From contig JBQTIM010000123.1 of assembly GCA_052388135.1 (NCBI GenBank), positions 1 through 38,241 of the forward strand: 38,241 nucleotides of DNA, given 5' to 3'. This DNA comes from JBQTIM01 sp052388135 (GTDB lineage Bacteria; Elusimicrobiota; Elusimicrobia; FEN-1173). How positions within the stretch are numbered: the stretch's first letter is position 1; each line of letters begins with the position of its first letter. Below the pieces are notes generated by a model that saw only the letters and a program-made list of their open reading frames with translations, had not been told where the DNA came from and made no database searches. Below are positions 31,820 to 38,241 of the stretch, in pieces. A program made the translations under genes and the position numbers.

Positions 31820-34069
31820 TTACCGGTAGCCCCGCCCGCCGCCGCCACCGCCGCCGAAGCCGCGGCCGCCGCCGCGCCCGCCGGGACCGCCCCGGTCCCG
31901 GTCACGGCCGCCGCGGAATCCGCCCCGGTCGCCGCCGCGGTCGCCGCCGCGGGACGAGGGCAAACCGCCCTCCAGCTCGGAACCCGGTTTGATCACGGCC
32001 TTGCGGGACAGGTTCACCCGGCCGTGGTTGTCGACCTCGATGCACTTCACTTCCAGCTCGTCGCCTTCCTTCACCACGTCCTCCACGCGCTCGACGCGGT
32101 TGACGTCCAGCTGGGAGATGTGGACCAGGCCTTCCTTGCCGGGCATGACATCGACGAAGGCGCCCAGGCGCGGCATGATGCGCATGACGCGGCCCTTGTA
32201 AATCTTGCCCACCTCCACCTCGGCGGTGAGGCCCTCCACCATGGCGCGCGCGGCCTCCATGGCCGGGGCGTCGTTGCTGGTGATGTAGACCTTGCCGTCG
32301 TCGTCCACGTCCACGTTGGCGCCGGACTCTTCCACGATGCGGCGGATGTTCTTGCCGCCGGGGCCGATGAGCGCGCCGATCTTGTCCACGGGGATCTGGA
32401 TCACCACGATGCGCGGCGCGAAGGCCGACAGGTCGGGGCGCGGCGCGTCCAGCTTCTCGTTCATCTTGCCGAGGATGTGCAGGCGCGCGGCCTTGGCTTG
32501 TTCCAAAGCCTGCTTCATCAGCTGCACGGAGATGCCTTCAATTTTGATGTCCATCTGCAGGGCGGTGACGCCGGAATCGGTGCCCGCGACCTTGAAGTCC
32601 ATGTCGCCCAGGTGGTCCTCCATGCCCAGGATGTCGGTGAGCACGGCCACGCGGTCGCCTTCCTTCACGAGGCCCATGGCGATGCCGGCCACGGGCTTCT
32701 TCAGCGGCACGCCGGCGTCGAACAGAGCCAGGGAGCCGCCGCAGACGGAAGCCATGGAGCTGGAGCCGTTGGACTCCAGGATTTCCGAGACGATGCGGAT
32801 GGTGTATGGGAACTCCTCCAGGGGCGGCAGCATCTGCAGGAGGGCGCGGCGCGCCAGGGCGCCGTGGCCGATCTCGCGCCGGCCGGGGCCGCGCTCGGGC
32901 TTGGCCTCGCCGGTGCTGAAGCCGGGGAAGTTGTAATGGAGGAGGAACCGCTCCTTGAACTCGCCCTCCAGCTCGTCCATGATCTGCTGGTCGGCGGGCG
33001 AGCCCAGCGTGACGGTGGCCAGGGCCTGGGTCTGGCCGCGGGTGAAGAGGGCCGAGCCGTGGGTGCGGGGGATGAGCCCCACCTGGCAGGCGATGGGCCG
33101 GATGTCCGTGTAGCCGCGGCCGTCGGCGCGCTTCTTCTCGTCCAGGATGAGCCGGCGGGCTTCCTCGTATTCAATATTGTCCACGGCGGCGCTCACGGCG
33201 CCCGCCTGGTCGGGGAAATCCGCCGCCAGGGCTTCCAGGGCCTGCTTGCGGACGGCGTCCATGGCCTTCTCGCGCTCAGCCTTGTCGGCGGTGCGCATGG
33301 CGGTCCGCACGCCCGGCCGCGCCAGGTCGTCGGCCCGCTTCAGCAGGTCGGCGTTCACTTCGGCCTTGGGAACCTCGAACTTGGCCTTGGAAGCGTTCTT
33401 CAAAAATTCCAGCTGGAAATCGCAGAGCCGGTCGATTTCCGTCTGCGCCAGGGTGAGGGCTTCGAGGAGCTGCTCCTCGGAAAGCTCCCGGCTGCCGGAC
33501 TCCACCATCATGAGGCAGCCTTTTTTTCCGGCCACCACCAGGTCCAGGGTGGATTCCTGCTGTTCCTGAAGGGTGGGGTTGACGATCAACTTGTCCTCCA
33601 CGCGGCCGATGCGCACGGCGCCCAGGGGACCGTTCCAGGGAATGTCGGACATGGTCAGAGCCACGCTGGCGCCGATCATGGCGAGGATGTCGGTGGAATG
33701 GATGCCGTCCACGGACAGCGGGATGCTGGAGATTTGCACGTCCTGCCGCATGTGCTCGGGGAAAAGGGGGCGGATGGAGCGGTCGATGAGGCGGCTGGTG
33801 AGGATTTCCTTGTCGCGCGCCTTGCCTTCGCGCTTGAAGAACCCGCCGGGAATGCGGCCCGCGGCGTAGGTGCGCTCGCGGTAGTCCACCGTCAGAGGGA
33901 AGAAGTCCGTGCCCACGCGGGCCTTTTTGGAATAGGAGGAGGCCACCAGCACCATGGTGTCCCCGGAGCGGATGAGGACGGCTCCCGCGGCCTGGCGGGC
34001 GACGGCGCCCACTTCAAAGGAAATTTTGCGGCCTTGAATTTCGATTTCTGCGCGTTCAACTTGGCTCAT
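31820..34069 (-). CDS. pnp: Polyribonucleotide nucleotidyltransferase (PNPase)
   Basis: Processive 3'-5' phosphorolytic RNA degradation. The 749-residue protein has two RNase PH cores (the second with FTRGQTQALATVTLG and a GSSSMASVCGGSLALFDAGV segment), a KH domain (IGALIGPGGKNIRRI) and an S1 domain (GKIYKGRVMRIMPRLGAFVD). Its C-terminus, about 705-749, is an arginine-glycine-rich tail (SSRGGDRGGDRGGFRGG and onward) that is not part of the canonical enzyme. ATG at 34069 is preceded by a strong AGGAGG at seven bases' distance. It follows rpsO, the classic rpsO-pnp arrangement. Confidence 0.96.
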   Translation of the reverse strand: MSQVERAEIEIQGRKISFEVGAVARQAAGAVLIRSGDTMVLVASSYSKKARVGTDFFPLTVDYRERTYAAGRIPGGFFKREGKARDKEILTSRLIDRSIRPLFPEHMRQDVQISSIPLSVDGIHSTDILAMIGASVALTMSDIPWNGPLGAVRIGRVEDKLIVNPTLQEQQESTLDLVVAGKKGCLMMVESGSRELSEEQLLEALTLAQTEIDRLCDFQLEFLKNASKAKFEVPKAEVNADLLKRADDLARPGVRTAMRTADKAEREKAMDAVRKQALEALAADFPDQAGAVSAAVDNIEYEEARRLILDEKKRADGRGYTDIRPIACQVGLIPRTHGSALFTRGQTQALATVTLGSPADQQIMDELEGEFKERFLLHYNFPGFSTGEAKPERGPGRREIGHGALARRALLQMLPPLEEFPYTIRIVSEILESNGSSSMASVCGGSLALFDAGVPLKKPVAGIAMGLVKEGDRVAVLTDILGMEDHLGDMDFKVAGTDSGVTALQMDIKIEGISVQLMKQALEQAKAARLHILGKMNEKLDAPRPDLSAFAPRIVVIQIPVDKIGALIGPGGKNIRRIVEESGANVDVDDDGKVYITSNDAPAMEAARAMVEGLTAEVEVGKIYKGRVMRIMPRLGAFVDVMPGKEGLVHISQLDVNRVERVEDVVKEGDELEVKCIEVDNHGRVNLSRKAVIKPGSELEGGLPSSRGGDRGGDRGGFRGGRDRDRGGPGGRGGGRGFGGGGGGGRGYR

Positions 34070-34243
34070 GGAAGAGGCCTCCTGGTTTGGGGCGGGCGCG
34101 ACGGTACGCGGCGGACGGGCCGGCGGGAAGCGACGCTAGGGATTCGCTGGGAAGGGATTCAACCGCGCCTCGGCGGGCGAGGAGCCGTTGCATCCCTGTC
34201 TGCGAAAGTTCCGAAAGTCGTTTCAGGCCGGACAGCGTCCGCG

Positions 34244-34510
34244 TTATTTCCGAAGCTCCAGCTCGCGGATGATCTGCGTGTATCGTTTCGGGTTGGTCCG
34301 GCGGAGGTACGCCAGCAGGCGGCGGCGATGGCCCACCATGACCAGCAAACCCCGGCGGGACAGATGGTCCTTGGGGTTGGCGGTGAAATGGCTCAGCAGC
34401 CCGTTGATGCGCTCCGTCAGGATGGCGATTTGCACCGCCGGAGCGCCCGTGTCGTTGTCCCGGGCGCCCATCTTACCGACGATTTCGCGTTTCTTTTCTT
34501 TGACAAGCAT
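34244..34510 (-). CDS. rpsO: Ribosomal protein S15
   Basis: Binds 16S rRNA early in 30S assembly. The 88-residue product has the family features TGAPAVQIAILTERINGLLS, HLSRRGLLVMVGHRRRLL, AYLRRTNPKRYTQI and the closing ELELRK. ATG at 34510 gives the normal length; the same frame is open far upstream but is only shadow over the methyltransferase. The 174 bases between it and pnp hold a short hairpin (CCTCG at 34168-34172 with CGAGG at 34178-34182) and nothing else I can name. Confidence 0.95.
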   Translation of the reverse strand: MLVKEKKREIVGKMGARDNDTGAPAVQIAILTERINGLLSHFTANPKDHLSRRGLLVMVGHRRRLLAYLRRTNPKRYTQIIRELELRK

Positions 34511-34563
34511 CGTCCCACAATAGCAAATCGTCCGGGCGTTGTCCAACGCTTTGCGGGGAACGG

Positions 34564-35481
34564 CTAGGACCGGCGGGCGACGACCTGCATGGAGTCGCGG
34601 GTGTCCAGGTACAGGAACTTGTCCCGGAGGGAGAAAAGGTTGATGACGGCCTCCACGGCTTTGTGGAGAGGGCGAGGGTAATTCTGCAGGCGGCTCAGCC
34701 AATAGCCGTAAGTGAAGATGCGGCCGAAGGAGCGGGACTCCACGACCTCGAAACCGGCGGCGGACAGCAAGGCGGCCAGGGTCCGCCGGTCGAAGTAGTA
34801 AATGTGGGCCGGGCGCAGGCCCCACCAACGGCCCCGCAAAAGGCGGGCCGCCAAGCCGGAGATATCGGGCGTCACCAAATAGAGCATCCCGCCGGGCCGG
34901 AGGATCCGCCGCAGCTCGCGGAGCTCGGCCGCGGGGTCCTCCATGTGCTCGATCACGTCCACAAGGACGGCCGCGTCGAAAAAGGAGTCCGGGTAACGGG
35001 CCTCGGCCAGGGTGGCGGCGTCCACCCGCAGGCTCAATTTTTGCTCGGCGTGGCGGCGCGCCTCCCGCGAGGGTTCCACCCCCCGCACGTCGAAGTGAAT
35101 GCGGGCGGCGTTGAGGAAATAGCCGTAGGAGCACCCGACCTCCAGCAAGCGGCCCGCGCCGATGTGGCGGCGGAGCGCGGCCAGGCAAAAATAGGCGTTG
35201 ATGCTGCGGGATTCGCCTTCGACGGTGTAGTCGCCGTCCACGGAGCCTTCGTACCCTTCCATCAAAACGCCGGGAGCGGGCCGCGGGTTGGTGTAGACGA
35301 GGCCGCAGCGGCGGCAGCGCACCACGCGCCCGTAGCGGCCGAACTTATCGGTGGTGGCCAGGCAATGGACGGAGCCGCCGTCGGGCTCCCAGGGGGATTC
35401 GTAGAGGACCCGGTTGTCGTCGGCGCCGCAAACGTTGCAGGGCACCCGCACCAAGGGGAGGGCGGAAGGAGGCGCTTTCAA
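34564..35481 (-). CDS. Class I SAM methyltransferase with N-terminal zinc ribbon
   Basis: A 305-residue protein with a probable four-cysteine zinc ribbon (C15, C18, C56, C59: PCNVCGADD and VRCRRCGLVYTNPRP), then a Rossmann methyltransferase with SAM motif LLEVGCSYGYFLNAAR at 112-127 and DVIEHMEDP at 175-183. Proteins of this layout often modify sugars or polyketide-like compounds, but the target is unknown here. The start is taken as TTG 35481, which overlaps the peptidase stop by TTGA; in-frame GTG codons a few residues later are alternatives. The frame is open further upstream across the peptidase gene, but only as shadow. Confidence 0.85.
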   Translation of the reverse strand: MKAPPSALPLVRVPCNVCGADDNRVLYESPWEPDGGSVHCLATTDKFGRYGRVVRCRRCGLVYTNPRPAPGVLMEGYEGSVDGDYTVEGESRSINAYFCLAALRRHIGAGRLLEVGCSYGYFLNAARIHFDVRGVEPSREARRHAEQKLSLRVDAATLAEARYPDSFFDAAVLVDVIEHMEDPAAELRELRRILRPGGMLYLVTPDISGLAARLLRGRWWGLRPAHIYYFDRRTLAALLSAAGFEVVESRSFGRIFTYGYWLSRLQNYPRPLHKAVEAVINLFSLRDKFLYLDTRDSMQVVARRS

Positions 35482-36242
35482 CGCGCGTCCCGCGTCAAAC
35501 TTTTCGTCCAGGCGCGCTCCAGGGAGGGGACGTCCCAAACCTGGACGCCGTAGGCGAGGCTCAGGGCTTTGTCCAGCTCGGCCCCGTCCCTCAAGGCCTT
35601 GCAGAAAAGGTAGAACTGCACCTGGGAAAACTGGCGGATCAGGAAGCGCACAACGCTGTAGGATTGGTGATACCACCGAGCGATGGCGTCGTCGGCCCTC
35701 TGCTCGTGGCGGTAATCGAAGCGGAAGAAAGTGTCCAGGGGCTCCGTCAGGGCCGCCAACGGCAGGTCCGGCAGAGGATGGCTGGCTTCCAGGCCGTGGT
35801 CCTGGGCCATGAGGGTGGCCACGCCCTCGTTGAGCCAGCTCGGCGGGGAAGCGTCCTTTTGGGCGAAGAAATCCTCCAGGAACAGATGCGCCAGCTCGTG
35901 GGCCATGGTGCGGCGGAAGTCCTCTCCCTCGAAGCAATAAACCGAGCGGTTGCGCACGTCCACGTGCCCCGCCGCCCACTCCGCCACCCCGGTTTTCGCG
36001 CGGTAGCTCAGCGCGTCCTTATAGAGGTAGACGGTGATTTTCTCTTTGTTCGCCCAGGGAACAAAATCGTTCATGTCGATCAACAGCTTGACGTGCAGGG
36101 CCTCCAAATCGTTGAGCACCCCCGCCGGAGGAAACTGAGACTCATAATAGAGCTTGTAATGCGGGGAGGACAGCGTCCGCATGGGCTCTTCCGCCGCCAG
36201 CGGCATCGCCAGCAGGAAAGCCGCGCCCATCAATCTTCTCAT
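35478..36242 (-). CDS. Exported gluzincin-type metallopeptidase (peptidase MA-like)
   Basis: A 254-residue protein with a short signal peptide (about 1-17, MRRLMGAAFLLAMPLAA). The zinc site is visible: HELAH at 115-119 and, 20 residues later, WLNEG with E139, the HExxH plus glutamate pattern of M1-like peptidases. An FRFDYRHEQRADDA segment and YHQSYSVVRFLI follow, as in the peptidase MA family. The substrate is unknown and it probably acts in the periplasm. ATG at 36242. The stop overlaps the methyltransferase start by TTGA. Confidence 0.85.
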   Translation of the reverse strand: MRRLMGAAFLLAMPLAAEEPMRTLSSPHYKLYYESQFPPAGVLNDLEALHVKLLIDMNDFVPWANKEKITVYLYKDALSYRAKTGVAEWAAGHVDVRNRSVYCFEGEDFRRTMAHELAHLFLEDFFAQKDASPPSWLNEGVATLMAQDHGLEASHPLPDLPLAALTEPLDTFFRFDYRHEQRADDAIARWYHQSYSVVRFLIRQFSQVQFYLFCKALRDGAELDKALSLAYGVQVWDVPSLERAWTKSLTRDAR

Positions 36243-36281
36243 GCCCTAAGGTTAAAGCGTGGATGGGCGAATAACAAGCGT

Positions 36282-37259
36282 TTAAAAAACAGCCTTCCGC
36301 GTCATTTCCTTATCCAATTTCAGACGAGCGGCCAAGGCGGTCAGAGAAGGAAACTTTATTTCCGAGCGTAATTTGCGCATGAACTCCAGGCGCAAAGTCG
36401 TTCCCGCCAGCCGGCCTTTGAATCCCAGGATGTGGACCTCCACGGACAGGCGGCGGGAGGGGCGGGCGAGGGTCGGGCGGAAACCGACGTTGCACATGCC
36501 GCGCCGGACGGCGCCGCCGGGGAGGATCGCGCGGACGGCGAAAACGCCGGGCGGGAGGATTTTATCGGCGGAAACGGCGAGGTTGGCCGTGGGAAATCCC
36601 AGGCGGCGGCCCAAGCCGCGGCCCCGGACCACGGGGGCCTCCACGACATAAGGATGGCCAAGTTTGGCGTTGGCGGCGGCCAGGTCGCCCTCGGCCAAGC
36701 GCAGCCGGATCTGGCCCGAAGAAACCGGAACGCCCCGCAGGCGCAGGGGCGGGACGACGTGGACGGAAAGGCCCCGAGGCGGCCCCAGGCGGCGGAGGAG
36801 GGCGGCGTCCCCGCTCCGGCCCCGGCCGAACAAGAAGTTGTATCCCACCACCAGGTGCCGGACGCGGAATCTGCGGATGAGATAGGCCTCAAAAAATTCC
36901 TCGGCCGAAAGCCGCGCCATGGATTTGTTGAAAGGAAGAGCGACCGCGGCGTCCACGCCCAGGGATCGCAGGAGGCGGATTTTTTCCGGCAGGGTGGTCA
37001 GGAGCTGGGGGCCGGGCCGGGGCGAAAAATAGAGGCGGGGCGGCCGCGCGAAGGTGAGGGCGAGGCAGGGCAGGCCGCGGCGGCGCGCCAAGGAAACGGC
37101 TTGCCTGAGAACCGCCGCGTGGCCGCGGTGGACGCCGTCGAAAGTCCCCATGGCCGCCACGCAGCCGCTTTGAAAGGCGCCGCGGAAAAGACCCGCGGAG
37201 GAGGCTTCGGTTTCCTGGGCCCGCCGCCTCGCTCGTTTGGGTTTGAGAGTTCGCTTCAC
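36282..37259 (-). CDS. ribF: Bifunctional riboflavin kinase / FAD synthetase
   Basis: Converts riboflavin to FMN and then to FAD. The 325-residue protein has an N-terminal adenylyltransferase domain with GTFDGVHRGH at 38-47, then YNFLFGRGRSGD and SSGQIRLRLAEGDL, and a C-terminal flavokinase domain with GRRLGFPTANL. About 30 basic residues precede the usual start, so the true start could be internal, although GTG 37259 is the most upstream candidate. It lies between truB and the peptidase gene, a common truB-ribF neighbourhood. Confidence 0.94.
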   Translation of the reverse strand: MKRTLKPKRARRRAQETEASSAGLFRGAFQSGCVAAMGTFDGVHRGHAAVLRQAVSLARRRGLPCLALTFARPPRLYFSPRPGPQLLTTLPEKIRLLRSLGVDAAVALPFNKSMARLSAEEFFEAYLIRRFRVRHLVVGYNFLFGRGRSGDAALLRRLGPPRGLSVHVVPPLRLRGVPVSSGQIRLRLAEGDLAAANAKLGHPYVVEAPVVRGRGLGRRLGFPTANLAVSADKILPPGVFAVRAILPGGAVRRGMCNVGFRPTLARPSRRLSVEVHILGFKGRLAGTTLRLEFMRKLRSEIKFPSLTALAARLKLDKEMTRKAVF

Positions 37260-37303
37260 GCGGCGGCCTCTTCCTCCACCGTTCCGCCGCAGCCGGGCCC
37301 CGG

Positions 37304-37346
37304 CCGCGCGGCGCCGGAGGGTTTTCGTCGGGAAAGCGCCGCGCGG
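37304..37346. repeat. Perfect 11-bp inverted repeat in the truB-ribF gap
   Basis: CCGCGCGGCGC at 37304-37314 is the exact reverse complement of GCGCCGCGCGG at 37336-37346, with a 21-base loop. It lies in the 120-base gap between truB and ribF. No T-tract follows on the minus strand, so a classic terminator is unlikely. Confidence 0.75.
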
Positions 37347-37379
37347 AAAGGGAAGGCGCCCGACGCCGCCGCTTCGGCC

Positions 37380-38096
37380 CTACGGCTTGTATTCCGCAAG
37401 CGCCGCCTCGAATTCGGCCAAGGGGAGGAACGATCTCATCAAATCGGCCATGACGGGCGGGCCCGGCCGCCAGGGGTGGGCGCGGGACAGGCGGAAGGGC
37501 CCCACGGCTTCGCGGCTGAGATCCGAAAGAGCCGCGCCGACGCCCAGGAGATCGCCCGCGTCCCTGGCCAGGGACCGGACGTAGGTGCCTTTGGAACATT
37601 CCGCCAGGAACTCCGCCTCGGGCGGGGCGTAGGACAGCAGATCGAAGCGGTAAATCTCCACCGGCTTCGAAGGCAGCTCAAAAATTTCTCCGGCCCGGGC
37701 CAACTCGTACAGGCGCTTTCCCCCCACTTTGACGGCGGAAAACCGCGGGACCTTTTGCTCCTGCCGGCCGAGAAATCGCCCGAAGCAGGCGCGTAGATCC
37801 TCGGCCGAGACCGCGGAGGCGTCGCGTTTTTCCAAAACGCGGCCGGTGACGTCGTCGGTGTCCGTCGAGAGGCCCAGGCGGAAGCGGCCGCGGTAGGTTT
37901 TCCTCAGCGCCGAGACGCTTTCCTGCCGCTTGAGAGCCCCTGCCACGCCCAGGATGAGCAGCCCGCGCGCCATGGGATCCAGGGTGCCGCAATGGCCCAC
38001 GCGCTTGTCGCCCAAAGCCCGGCGGGCCCACTCGACGATGTCGTGGGACGTGGGGCCGGAAGGCTTGTCGAGCAGGAGGAAGCCGGGCAGAGACAT
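37380..38096 (-). CDS. truB: tRNA pseudouridine-55 synthase
   Basis: Makes pseudouridine 55 in the T loop of tRNAs. The 238-residue protein has LLLDKPSGPTSHD at 7-19, the catalytic motif GHCGTLDPMARG with the nucleophile D40, FSAVKVGGKRLYELAR, and CSKGTYVRSLARDAG. The motif usually reads GHTGTLDP; cysteine replaces threonine, which is a mild change. It is shorter than the Escherichia coli enzyme, probably because the C-terminal PUA domain is reduced. ATG at 38096. Confidence 0.94.
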   Translation of the reverse strand: MSLPGFLLLDKPSGPTSHDIVEWARRALGDKRVGHCGTLDPMARGLLILGVAGALKRQESVSALRKTYRGRFRLGLSTDTDDVTGRVLEKRDASAVSAEDLRACFGRFLGRQEQKVPRFSAVKVGGKRLYELARAGEIFELPSKPVEIYRFDLLSYAPPEAEFLAECSKGTYVRSLARDAGDLLGVGAALSDLSREAVGPFRLSRAHPWRPGPPVMADLMRSFLPLAEFEAALAEYKP

Positions 38097-38101
38097 TAAA
38101 C

Positions 38102-38187
38102 GGCGTGAATCGTGAAAAGTGAACGGTGAATGGGAAAGGACAAAGAAAAAAAACGCGGCGGGTTGATTTTTCTATTCACCATTCACT
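38102..38187. repeat. Second copy of the TGAATGG heptad inverted-repeat element
   Basis: AGTGAACGGTGAATGG at 38118-38133 pairs with the reverse complement of 38172-38187 at 14 of 16 positions. The stretch beginning at 38119 matches 31717 onward with one mismatch in 19 bases, and GCGTGAA occurs just before it in both copies. It lies directly upstream of truB. Confidence 0.7.
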
Positions 38188-38192
38188 AGAAC

Positions 38193-38239
38193 TCATTTCA
38201 TAAATGAACTCGGAGCGAAATTTCAGATTTCGAGCCGAG
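38193..38239. repeat. Two further hairpins at the window edge
   Basis: TCATTT at 38193-38198 pairs with AAATGA at 38202-38207 around three bases. CTCGG at 38209-38213 and CGAAAT at 38216-38221 pair with ATTTCG at 38227-38232 and CCGAG at 38235-38239, forming one long stem with a two-base internal mismatch. They could end an upstream gene lying outside the window. Confidence 0.65.
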
Positions 38240-38241
38240 CC

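Noticed and set aside
34166..34184. Short stem between rpsO and pnp as a terminator or RNase III site
   Set aside because: Five base pairs only and no T-tract; too weak to call.
32024..34567. An 847-codon open frame on the plus strand opposite pnp and rpsO
   Set aside because: It mirrors pnp codon structure in a G+C-rich genome, the translation is histidine-, glycine- and alanine-heavy with no family pattern, and pnp is certain.
1..38241. CRISPR arrays, tRNA or rRNA genes, insertion sequences
   Set aside because: I saw no regularly spaced repeats, no tRNA-like clover sequence, and no transposase motif anywhere in the window.

Overview
This is a G+C-rich bacterial window in which every gene I can support lies on the minus strand. 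Read in transcription order it runs from truB near base 38,100 down to a partial pyrD at base 1. The organism is Gram-negative: it encodes several signal-peptide-bearing outer-membrane beta-barrels, one resembling the PorV/UPF0164 group and one FadL-like. The mix of content (secreted lamin-tail/FlgD-like protein, helix-hairpin-helix barrel proteins, a DUF2582-type winged helix gene next to accB, an ORF6N gene) suggests a high-G+C member of Elusimicrobiota or a neighbouring candidate phylum. That assignment is inference from gene content; no 16S rRNA or tRNA gene was seen.

Layout from right to left. (a) 38.2-30.1 kb is housekeeping: truB, ribF, an exported gluzincin-type peptidase, a SAM methyltransferase with a zinc ribbon, rpsO, pnp, accB, a small winged-helix protein and uppP. 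(b) 30.0-24.7 kb holds ftsK, a RodZ-like gene, pgsA, pgpA and 5'-methylthioadenosine phosphorylase. (c) 24.5-14.5 kb is the accessory part: a HAD hydrolase, an exported ComEC-type metallo-beta-lactamase protein, an exported protein with two SpoVG-like repeats, a polytopic membrane protein, a Nudix hydrolase, an exported lamin-tail protein, an outer-membrane barrel with a C-terminal ComEA-like helix-hairpin-helix (HhH), a second barrel protein with an N-terminal HhH, a FadL-like barrel and a two-helix membrane protein. (d) 14.5-0 kb is a nucleotide-synthesis polycistron: a 54-codon ORF, an orphan DNA methyltransferase, guaA, purC, an ORF6N gene, purS (a tandem duplication), purL, an ArgA-like GNAT gene, purQ, purF, purD, pyrR, pyrB, pyrC and pyrD (cut by the window edge).

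Genes in (c) and (d) are tightly packed. Most neighbours overlap by the four bases ATGA, GTGA or TTGA, or by TGATG. These overlaps settle many start codons and imply translational coupling. Several starts are GTG, and a few are probably TTG.

The best candidate for something undescribed is block (c). It places two opposite-topology fusions of an outer-membrane barrel to a DNA-binding HhH domain beside other exported proteins whose relatives handle nucleic acids (ComEC-type MBL, SpoVG-like, lamin-tail). A surface system that captures or imports DNA is a testable idea. A PorV-linked secretion role is the main alternative. Block (d) is unusual in mixing purine and pyrimidine genes in one coupled run and in carrying three passengers: the methyltransferase, ORF6N and GNAT genes. 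Intergenic space is scarce, with no gap above 300 bases, and several of the gaps carry inverted repeats.
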